From NCBI GenBank assembly GCA_028817635.1, contig JAPPPH010000013.1, forward strand, positions 1 through 15,489: 15,489 nt of DNA. The letters run 5' to 3'. The stretch comes from Verrucomicrobiales bacterium. Lineage in GTDB: Bacteria; Verrucomicrobiota; Verrucomicrobiia; Limisphaerales; UBA1096. Under the pieces are notes generated by a model. That model had not been told where the DNA came from and ran no database searches. It saw only the letters and a program-made list of their open reading frames with translations. Position numbers and translations under genes: made by a program. Shown piece by piece: positions 7,070 to 13,511 of this stretch (position 1 is the first letter of the stretch; every line of letters starts with the position of its first letter).

Positions 7070-7094
7070 CTTGGCCAAGCGCTTGGCCAAGCGC
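7070..7094. repeat. Tandem pair of the CTTGGCCAAGCG palindrome
   Basis: Two copies abut with a 12-bp period (7070-7081 and 7082-7093). They fill most of the 39-bp gap between the hydrolase stop and the TTG start of the membrane protein. As RNA the pair can fold as one long hairpin or two small ones, directly over the expected ribosome binding region. Confidence 0.9.
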
Positions 7095-7101
7095 ACCCGT
7101 T

Positions 7102-7842
7102 TTGAGCGAACCGGAACAGCTCAGTGAATTTGCCAAGTCGTTAAAACTTTTCGGCGGCCTCCACCTGTCGGCGCTGGCGATCTCCCTGTTGGCGATCGTG
7201 CTCATCCCCTTCGTCGGTCGCTGCCTCTCGGCCATCAACCGGCGCCGAATGATGTGGTTGCTCGTGGCATTTGCCGTCGTTCAGGAGGTCGTCGATTATG
7301 GCAACCGAGCCAGCCTGCGGGATTTGACTCTGGTCAAGGATCTCCCACTCCACCTATGCCAGTACAGCCTAATCATCGCCACCGTCGGCCTGATTACGCG
7401 CAAGCGGTTTTGCTTCGAGTTCGCCTACCTCATCGGCACCACCGGCGCGTTACAGGCGATGATCACCCCCGCCCCGGCCGGACTCGACAACATGACTTAT
7501 CTCGTCACGTTTTTCACCCACCACGCGATTCTCGTTTTGTTTCCGATCTGGAACATTGTGGTCGACGGCATGGTCACCACCCGCGCCGCGATACTGCGAA
7601 CGATGTTGTTCGTGAACCTGATGGGCATCCCGGTCGCCACGGTCAATTGGCTCATTGGTTCAAACTACATGTACCTCTGCACCAAGCCGGGGGTCGACAG
7701 TCCGTTTCTCATTGGCGACTGGCCGTGGTACCTGCTCGGGCTGGAGGTCGTCGCCCTGCTGCTGATGGCGGTGGCCTCCGTGCCAATGATTTACCTCCGA
7801 CGCAAGGGACAAGCAGGGCAAATCCTAAATTCAAAAAACTAA
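7102..7842 (+). CDS. YwaF/TIGR02206-family integral membrane protein
   Basis: This 246-residue protein is almost entirely hydrophobic, with about six or seven membrane segments. It carries the motifs I associate with the TIGR02206 (TP0381, YwaF) family: a P-x-HLC motif (KDLPLHLCQYSLI), FEFAYLIGTTGALQAMITP, a histidine pair in FFTHHAILV, and SNYMYLCTKPG near the end. The function of the family is not established. The start is taken as TTG 7102 because no ATG or GTG is available between the upstream TAA and this point, and because the next residues match the family's N-terminal helix; no Shine-Dalgarno is visible. The last residues (GQILNSKN) are encoded by the left part of the inverted repeat at 7820-7909. 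It probably shares a transcript with the hydrolase and converges with the DUF1501 gene. Confidence 0.85.
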   Translation: MSEPEQLSEFAKSLKLFGGLHLSALAISLLAIVLIPFVGRCLSAINRRRMMWLLVAFAVVQEVVDYGNRASLRDLTLVKDLPLHLCQYSLIIATVGLITRKRFCFEFAYLIGTTGALQAMITPAPAGLDNMTYLVTFFTHHAILVLFPIWNIVVDGMVTTRAAILRTMLFVNLMGIPVATVNWLIGSNYMYLCTKPGVDSPFLIGDWPWYLLGLEVVALLLMAVASVPMIYLRRKGQAGQILNSKN

Positions 7843-7909
7843 ATCCTAAACAAATTCAAAGGATCAAAATTCGAATTCGGAATTTGTTTAGGATTTCGAG
7901 TTAGGATTT
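7820..7909. terminator. Long nested inverted repeat between convergent genes (bidirectional terminator)
   Basis: A perfect 17-bp inverted repeat, AAATCCTAAACAAATTC at 7841-7857 and its complement at 7880-7896, flanks a 22-bp loop that itself contains the palindrome AATTCGAATT. A second, outer pair (AAATCCTAA at 7820-7828 and TTAGGATTT at 7901-7909) encloses it. The stretch is very AT-rich in a GC-rich neighbourhood. It lies between the ends of the plus-strand membrane protein (7842) and the minus-strand DUF1501 gene (7918), so it is well placed to end transcription from both sides. Its regular form suggests a dispersed repeat element. Confidence 0.7.
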
Positions 7910-7917
7910 CGGATTTC

Positions 7918-9303
7918 TCAAAGAAGTTGAGTAATGGGGTCGGCGCCGTGGATGACACGTTGCACCTCGGGGGGCACACCGGCCATCGTCCGAAGCGTGC
8001 CGGTGTCGAGGACGGTGTTCATGATGGTCGAGTAGAGGTTCGGGATGGTGATCCGGTCGCTGGCCGGCTCGCCGCCGTCGCGCGTGGAGGAGCCGACGAC
8101 GTGACCCATTTTCAGCCCGCCGCCGTAAAGGAGCAACGGCGCAATGCCGGCCCAGTGGTCGCGCCCCGCCTTGGCATTGATCTTGGGTGTGCGGCCCATC
8201 TCGCCGCAGCAAACGAGCAAAATCTTATCCCGCAATCCGCGCGCCTCGACGTCCTCGATGAACGCGCTTACGGCGTGGTCAAACGGCCGGCCAACGTAGC
8301 CCATGCCCTCGATCATCGTGGCGTTGTTTTGATCGGCGTGCATGTCCCAGACGAAGTTGGTGGTGATGGTGATGAAGCCGGCGCCGCGCTCGGCCAGCCG
8401 CCGCGCGAGCAGCATCAACTTGCCGAGGCTGTTTACGTGCTCAATGTAGCGCGGTCGGTTGTTCCACTTTTTGCTGATGCGATTGACGTCCATCAACTTC
8501 GAAGTGTCGTAGCGCTCGATCAACTTGGGATTCTCTTTTGAGATGTCAAACGCCTCGGCCACGGTGCCGGTCAACGTCTGGTAGGCCTGCGACTGGAACC
8601 GGTCGAAACTCTCGGCGATGTCACTCTCCCCGACCACGCGCCGCCACTGGTCGAGGCTGGCGAGCAGACTCCGCCGGTCGTCCAGTCGGGCGGGATCGAT
8701 CGTCAGTTTCATGTCCCGCTTGAGGTTGCCCTCGCCACTCGGCGCGAACGGCGCAAAAGCCGAGCCCAACTCGCCGGTGCTGTCGATCCGGCCCAAATCC
8801 ATGAACGCCGGCCCGGCGGCATCGTCCACCGCACGCGGGACCAGCGACAGGTTTCGCGGCATGCCGTTGCGCGGATTATTCGCCCCAGCCACCCGTGCGT
8901 AGTGCGAGCCGAGATGCGCACCATCGGAGTAACGATTGCTGATGATCGGCTTGGTGTCGTGTGCGTTGCTCTCGGTGGTGAACGAGCGGACGATCGAAAA
9001 CTTGTGGGCCATCTTGGCCAAGCGCTCCATCGTGCTGCCAAACGTGATGCCCGGGATCGAAGTCGGGATCTCCCCTGTCACCGAGCGTATCCCGGCCGGG
9101 GCGCTCATTTTCGGGTCGAATGTCTCGTACTGGGACGGCCCTCCATGCTGAAACAGGAAGACCACGCACTTGTCCTTGACCAACCCGCCAGCCTCGCGCA
9201 CCGCTGACTCCGCCTGCAGCAACTGCGGCAACGCCAAACCGCCCAAGCTCCCCACCGAAAGAAACTCGCGCCGGCTCCAGCGATTGGCTTTGAGGCCCAA
9301 CAT
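7918..9303 (-). CDS. DUF1501 family protein with Tat signal
   Basis: This 461-residue protein starts with a twin-arginine signal (SRREFL at residues 10-15, then the hydrophobic stretch GSLGGLALPQLL). The DUF1501 sulfatase/alkaline-phosphatase-like fold follows: FQHGGPSQYETFDPK near residue 51, NFVWDMH, and GEMGRTPKINAKAGRDHW near the C terminus, with the His and Asp residues expected to bind metal. The length is normal and the gene looks intact. The family is abundant in Planctomycetota and Verrucomicrobiota and is usually encoded next to a DUF1549/DUF1553 cytochrome c protein. Here it stands alone, convergent with the YwaF-like gene and divergent from the TIR array. Its enzymatic role is not established. 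One palindrome copy is read as ERLAKM. The start ATG is complementary to 9301-9303; no Shine-Dalgarno is seen. Confidence 0.94.
   Translation of the reverse strand: MLGLKANRWSRREFLSVGSLGGLALPQLLQAESAVREAGGLVKDKCVVFLFQHGGPSQYETFDPKMSAPAGIRSVTGEIPTSIPGITFGSTMERLAKMAHKFSIVRSFTTESNAHDTKPIISNRYSDGAHLGSHYARVAGANNPRNGMPRNLSLVPRAVDDAAGPAFMDLGRIDSTGELGSAFAPFAPSGEGNLKRDMKLTIDPARLDDRRSLLASLDQWRRVVGESDIAESFDRFQSQAYQTLTGTVAEAFDISKENPKLIERYDTSKLMDVNRISKKWNNRPRYIEHVNSLGKLMLLARRLAERGAGFITITTNFVWDMHADQNNATMIEGMGYVGRPFDHAVSAFIEDVEARGLRDKILLVCCGEMGRTPKINAKAGRDHWAGIAPLLLYGGGLKMGHVVGSSTRDGGEPASDRITIPNLYSTIMNTVLDTGTLRTMAGVPPEVQRVIHGADPITQLL
9013..9025. repeat. Palindrome copy inside the DUF1501 gene
   Basis: CTTGGCCAAGCGC, lacking only the outer CG of the left arm. 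On the coding (minus) strand it reads RLAK, the same phase as in the HEAT region. Confidence 0.8.
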
Positions 9304-9391
9304 AACTGATCGCCGAAAAGCCTACACCCATCTCACTCGCTGGCAACCCATTAACCACCCCAAAATGCCTTTAGAAATGCGGGTTTATCCG

Positions 9392-9420
9392 TTGACAGCC
9401 AATGGTCAAATTGCTCCAAT
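9392..9420 (+). promoter_or_regulatory. Candidate sigma70-type promoter of the TIR operon
   Basis: A perfect -35 box TTGACA (9392-9397) is followed after 17 bp by TCCAAT (9415-9420), which matches 4 of 6 positions of the -10 consensus. Transcription would begin near 9427, only a few bases before the GTG at 9432. This would give a nearly leaderless mRNA and exclude the upstream ATG at 9402 as the start. Confidence 0.4.
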
Positions 9421-9431
9421 GCTCCGTTTAC

Positions 9432-11468
9432 GTGAGCCCGGACGTTTTTATCAGCTACTCGAGGGAGAACCAGCAGGAGGTCATCAAGCTGGTTGATTAC
9501 CTACGCGCGCAGGGCGTGGCCGTCTGGATGGACGAATCCGACATCCACGGCGCCACCATGTGGACCAAGGAAATCGTCGAGGCCATCCGCGCCAGCTCCG
9601 TCTTCATCCTCGCCATCAGCCGCCACTCCACCGGCTCCAAAAACGTAGTCAAGGAACTGGCCCTCGCCAGCGAACGCGAGAAAATCATCCTGCCGATTTA
9701 CCTCGAGCAGTGCGACATCCCGGAGACGATGGAGTACCAGCTCGCCGGCATCCAAAATATTGCGCTCTACACTCTCGACAAGGGCAAGGCGTACGAGTTC
9801 GTCCACCAGACGATCCGTCGGCTCGGCGTTGGCCAAGCGCAGTCGGAAGACCAAGCGCTTGGCCAAGCGGAGGCCACGCCAAGCGCCGGACATGGCACCG
9901 GCGTTGGCCACGGGCACATGGCCCCGCCCAAGGCCAAGGGAGGCGCCGGCAAGTGGATCGGCATCGCTGCCGCGGTGGTCGTGCTTTGTGTGGCCGGTTT
10001 TTTCCTGAGCCAAGGCGGCAGTGACGCACCCGCGCCCACATCGCCCGGCACAGCGGGTTCTCCTGCTGCGCCCGTTCCGGCGGATGGCACGGCCCGCATT
10101 GCCCTGCTGCCGATCGAGGTCAACGCCCCGACGGAGGACGACAAATGGGTCGGCGGCGGCATGGGCACACAGCTCCGCGCGGCGATCAACAAACTCGACG
10201 GCGTTGCGATCATCTCGGGCGTGTCGGTAAACGCCTATCGCGGCAGCAATCGTGACATCAACAAGATCCGGGAGAACCTGAGCGTCAATTACATCCTCGA
10301 CTGCGAAATGGCTGTCGCGGGGAAAAACGTCACGGCCATCGTCGAATTCATCAACGCCGGCAACTCACAGACGGTCTGGAGTGAAACTTACGAGGACAAC
10401 GTTGATTCGATTTTTAACATCAAGAGCGACATCGCCACGAAGATTGCCGAGAGCGTTGGCGTAAAGGTTGAGTCCGAGACCGCCAAGCAGATCAGCCAAA
10501 AATCGACGCAAAACTCTGAGGCATTCAAACTCTACACTCAGGGACGGACCCTGTGGTTTACCCGCACCGAGGCGGACATGCGCCAAAGCCTCAAGCTGTA
10601 CGAACAGGCCATCGAGTTGGATCCGGATTACGCCGAACCGTTCACCGGGATCGCCGACTCGAACAGTATGCTCGTTCAGTACGGCTACGCCGAAATAAAA
10701 GAGGGATACAGCAAAGCACGGGAAGCCGCCATCGAGGCAATTACCCGCAACCCGAATCTGCCGCAGGCCTACGTTTCATTGGCGTGGGTGCAATTCGCCA
10801 ACGACTGGAAACTCAACGCCTCGGAGAAAAACTACCGCAAAGCCATCGAACTCGATCCCAAGTTCGCCCAGGCCTACCACTGGCTGGGAATCAACCTGAG
10901 CACCCAGGGGAAATTCGAGGAGGCCCACGCAGTCCTGCAATCCGCATTAAAACTCGATCCGAACAACCATGTTATTTTATTTAACAGCGCACTCCCCGCC
11001 GCCGAATTGGGCAAATTCGAGATGGCAGAAAAAAACACCCAACTCGGTCTAACCGTTGCCCCCAACTACTATCTGAACTGGACTGCACTTTATCGAACGT
11101 ACCACCGGCAGGGTGACAGGGAAAAAGAGATGGAAAAACTGGTTCAAGATGTGGAGCAGATTTCCAACAAGGACAGAAACATTTACGACGTACTCGTTCA
11201 CTACTATTGGAAGAAGGACAAGGAAAAATATCGAAACTACCTGTCCGCCGCCAGAGCCCATATAAAAAACGAAACCCGGGGAGAGCACACGCTTGATTTT
11301 TACATGGTTACAGAGGGCAAAGTTGAACAAGTTGTGCAGACAGCACTCCAGCGTTTTAACGAAGGAAAATTCGACTATGGCTTCGGCTCAAATCTATTTA
11401 TTCTCGACGTACTCTCTGATGAGCGTGTCGCATCGTTCATCAAGAAAAATCAGGAAGGGAAGGATTAG
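9432..11468 (+). CDS. TIR-TM-TolB/FlgO-like-TPR protein, paralog 1
   Basis: This 678-residue protein has four parts. TIR (TIR_2 type): residues 1-113, with PDVFISYSRE, VWMDESDIHGATMW and SKNVVKELALA; Glu75 sits where TIR NADases have the catalytic Glu. A Gly/His/Ala-rich linker spans 132-173. One transmembrane helix lies at 175-192 after a Lys-rich stretch, so TIR should be cytoplasmic and the rest extracytoplasmic. A TolB/FlgO-like domain (RIALLPIEV, GVSVNAYRGSNRDINKI, NYILD) spans 222 to about 340, followed by TPR repeats to about 560 (LYEQAIELDPDYAEPF, NYRKAIELDPKFAQAY) and a less conserved AT-richer tail. I chose GTG 9432, not ATG 9402, because its product begins like paralogs 2 and 3 (M-x-PDVFISY) and because of the candidate promoter. 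TIR domains commonly act in NAD cleavage or signalling; the sensing role of the outer part is inference. Confidence 0.9.
   Translation: MSPDVFISYSRENQQEVIKLVDYLRAQGVAVWMDESDIHGATMWTKEIVEAIRASSVFILAISRHSTGSKNVVKELALASEREKIILPIYLEQCDIPETMEYQLAGIQNIALYTLDKGKAYEFVHQTIRRLGVGQAQSEDQALGQAEATPSAGHGTGVGHGHMAPPKAKGGAGKWIGIAAAVVVLCVAGFFLSQGGSDAPAPTSPGTAGSPAAPVPADGTARIALLPIEVNAPTEDDKWVGGGMGTQLRAAINKLDGVAIISGVSVNAYRGSNRDINKIRENLSVNYILDCEMAVAGKNVTAIVEFINAGNSQTVWSETYEDNVDSIFNIKSDIATKIAESVGVKVESETAKQISQKSTQNSEAFKLYTQGRTLWFTRTEADMRQSLKLYEQAIELDPDYAEPFTGIADSNSMLVQYGYAEIKEGYSKAREAAIEAITRNPNLPQAYVSLAWVQFANDWKLNASEKNYRKAIELDPKFAQAYHWLGINLSTQGKFEEAHAVLQSALKLDPNNHVILFNSALPAAELGKFEMAEKNTQLGLTVAPNYYLNWTALYRTYHRQGDREKEMEKLVQDVEQISNKDRNIYDVLVHYYWKKDKEKYRNYLSAARAHIKNETRGEHTLDFYMVTEGKVEQVVQTALQRFNEGKFDYGFGSNLFILDVLSDERVASFIKKNQEGKD
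9438..9898 (+). repeat. 461-bp exact repeat over the TIR region, copy 1
   Basis: Read base by base, this stretch is identical to 11481-11941 (offset 2043). It covers codon 3 of the TIR domain through most of the linker and includes two palindrome copies. Identity drops just downstream. Paralog 3 has a related but clearly diverged version. Confidence 0.93.
9827..9869. repeat. Palindrome pair in the TIR-to-membrane linker, paralog 1
   Basis: A 13-base form (CGTTGGCCAAGCG, 9827-9839) and an exact 14-bp copy (9856-9869) are read in the same phase as GQA and ALGQA. They supply a large part of the linker between TIR and the transmembrane helix. Confidence 0.88.
11455..11464 (+). promoter_or_regulatory. 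Ribosome binding site of paralog 2 inside the end of paralog 1
   Basis: AAGGGAAGGA lies 10 nt before the ATG at 11475 and overlaps the last codons of paralog 1. This is consistent with translational coupling of the two genes. Confidence 0.55.
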
Positions 11469-11474
11469 CTCGCG

Positions 11475-13505
11475 ATGACACCGGACGTTTTTATCAGCTA
11501 CTCGAGGGAGAACCAGCAGGAGGTCATCAAGCTGGTTGATTACCTACGCGCGCAGGGCGTGGCCGTCTGGATGGACGAATCCGACATCCACGGCGCCACC
11601 ATGTGGACCAAGGAAATCGTCGAGGCCATCCGCGCCAGCTCCGTCTTCATCCTCGCCATCAGCCGCCACTCCACCGGCTCCAAAAACGTAGTCAAGGAAC
11701 TGGCCCTCGCCAGCGAACGCGAGAAAATCATCCTGCCGATTTACCTCGAGCAGTGCGACATCCCGGAGACGATGGAGTACCAGCTCGCCGGCATCCAAAA
11801 TATTGCGCTCTACACTCTCGACAAGGGCAAGGCGTACGAGTTCGTCCACCAGACGATCCGTCGGCTCGGCGTTGGCCAAGCGCAGTCGGAAGACCAAGCG
11901 CTTGGCCAAGCGGAGGCCACGCCAAGCGCCGGACATGGCACGGGAGCCAGCCACGGCCACATGGCCCCACCCAAGGCCAAGGGCGGCGCCGGCAAATGGA
12001 TCGGCATCGCGGCCGCGGTGGTCGTGCTGGCTGTCGCTGGCTTTTTCCTGACCCAAGGCAGCGATGAAGCTCCCGCACCGTCTAATCCTTCGACGCCCAA
12101 CACGCCGACGACAACGACCGCCCCAACCGATGGTTCCCATCGTATCGCCCTGCTGCCGTTTGAGGTCAACGCCGCCAAGGAGGAAGACAAATGGGTCGGC
12201 GGCGGGATGGACAACGAACTCAAGACCGCACTAAACAAGATAGACGGGGTCACCATCATCGCCGGCCTCTCGGTCAACGGCTACCGCGGGACCAACCGGG
12301 AAATCTCGAAAATCAAATCCAACCTGAACGTCGACTACATCCTCGACGGATCCATCACCGTCACCGGCGGCAGGACGTCGTTAAATCTGGACTTCATCAA
12401 GGCGGACGATCTTTCAACAGTCTGGAGCGAAACCATTCAGGCCACACCCGACACGATCTTTGACGGCAAAACCCAAATCGCCGGCAAGCTGGCCACCTCC
12501 CTCAACATCCAGCTTGGAGCAAAAACCTCCGAAGAAATTGGAACCAAGCACACCGAAAACGCCGAGGCATTCCGGCTCTACACACGGGGACGAGAACTCT
12601 GGATGACCCGCTCACAAGCCGGTATGCAGCAAAGTATCAAACTCTACGAACAAGCAATCGCATTGGATGAAAACTTCGCCCTGGCATACAGCGGCATCGC
12701 AGATGCCTACAGCATGCTGGTAGTCTACGGGTATTTGGACCGGAACGAAGGCTATCCCAAGGCGAGAAGGTATGTGCTCGATGCCATCACAAGAAATCCA
12801 AACTTGGCCGAGGCATACATTTCCTTGGGATGGATTCAGTTTTCATATGACGTAAAATACGCGGACTCCGAAAAAAGCTACCGCAAGGCGATCAGTTTGA
12901 ACTCCAAAATCGCTCAGGCACACCAATGGCTCGGAATTTGCCTCGAGGCTCAGGGACGCTATGAAGAGGCGAAGGAATCTTATCTGAAGGGTGAGGCTTT
13001 AGATCCCAACCATCATGTTCTCATGATGAACATGACTTCATTGTACACGAAACTGGGACAGTTTGATGACGCCGAACGGTGCGCTAAAAAAGGAATCTCC
13101 ATAAACCCAAATTTCTACCAGCTCAGGTCCGGCCTTTACTCCGCGTACGTGCTTGCCGGAAACAAGGAATCTGAGATTGAGGAGTTGATCAAGGAACTCG
13201 AAGGTATCGCGAATAAAAATCAACCCATATTCAACATCCTCATCCACTATTATAAGGACAAGAATCCAGCCAAATCGGATACTTACTACGAAAGAGCTGA
13301 GGAACTGGATAAACTAACCGGTAATAGCAATTTTAGAGAACGATTGATTGTAAAAGTCGAGTTTGATGAGTTTATCCGGCTTGCCAACGAGGCTTTCGAT
13401 AAAGTGGGGCTAGATTTCGGTATAGTGACAAATTTCTTTTGCAGCGAGTACAGGGATCATCCCAAAATGAAGGCACTCGACGAGAGAATCAAAAAAGGCA
13501 AATAA
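11475..13505 (+). CDS. TIR-TM-TolB/FlgO-like-TPR protein, paralog 2
   Basis: This 676-residue protein has the same plan as its upstream neighbour: TIR at 1-113 (Glu75 kept), linker 132-173, transmembrane helix 175-192, a Pro/Thr-rich spacer, a TolB/FlgO-like domain from RIALLPFEV (about 223) to about 340, then TPR repeats (LYEQAIALDENFALAYSGIA, YRKAISLNSKIAQAHQWLG) and a variable tail. The ATG at 11475 follows the previous stop by 6 nt and has a good ribosome binding site. Its TIR is identical to that of paralog 1 after residue 2. Its TolB-like domain, however, is about 86% identical to paralog 3 and only about 58% to paralog 1 (hand count over the first 100 residues). GC falls to 21/60 near the 3' end (13321-13380), against 39/60 in the TIR part of paralog 1. 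Confidence 0.9.
   Translation: MTPDVFISYSRENQQEVIKLVDYLRAQGVAVWMDESDIHGATMWTKEIVEAIRASSVFILAISRHSTGSKNVVKELALASEREKIILPIYLEQCDIPETMEYQLAGIQNIALYTLDKGKAYEFVHQTIRRLGVGQAQSEDQALGQAEATPSAGHGTGASHGHMAPPKAKGGAGKWIGIAAAVVVLAVAGFFLTQGSDEAPAPSNPSTPNTPTTTTAPTDGSHRIALLPFEVNAAKEEDKWVGGGMDNELKTALNKIDGVTIIAGLSVNGYRGTNREISKIKSNLNVDYILDGSITVTGGRTSLNLDFIKADDLSTVWSETIQATPDTIFDGKTQIAGKLATSLNIQLGAKTSEEIGTKHTENAEAFRLYTRGRELWMTRSQAGMQQSIKLYEQAIALDENFALAYSGIADAYSMLVVYGYLDRNEGYPKARRYVLDAITRNPNLAEAYISLGWIQFSYDVKYADSEKSYRKAISLNSKIAQAHQWLGICLEAQGRYEEAKESYLKGEALDPNHHVLMMNMTSLYTKLGQFDDAERCAKKGISINPNFYQLRSGLYSAYVLAGNKESEIEELIKELEGIANKNQPIFNILIHYYKDKNPAKSDTYYERAEELDKLTGNSNFRERLIVKVEFDEFIRLANEAFDKVGLDFGIVTNFFCSEYRDHPKMKALDERIKKGK
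11481..11941 (+). repeat. 461-bp exact repeat over the TIR region, copy 2
   Basis: Partner of 9438-9898. The identity begins at the third codon and ends inside the linker, where this copy changes to GGGAGCCAGCC while paralogs 1 and 3 share CGGCGTTGGCC. Confidence 0.93.
11870..11912. repeat. Palindrome pair in the TIR-to-membrane linker, paralog 2
   Basis: Same arrangement as in paralog 1: a 13-base form at 11870-11882 and an exact copy at 11899-11912, read as GQA and ALGQA. Confidence 0.88.
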
Positions 13506-13511
13506 CCCACC

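Noticed and set aside
9402..9431. ATG at 9402 as the start of TIR paralog 1
   Set aside because: It would add ten residues absent from the two paralogs and lies between the candidate -35 and -10 boxes. It remains possible if the promoter is further upstream.
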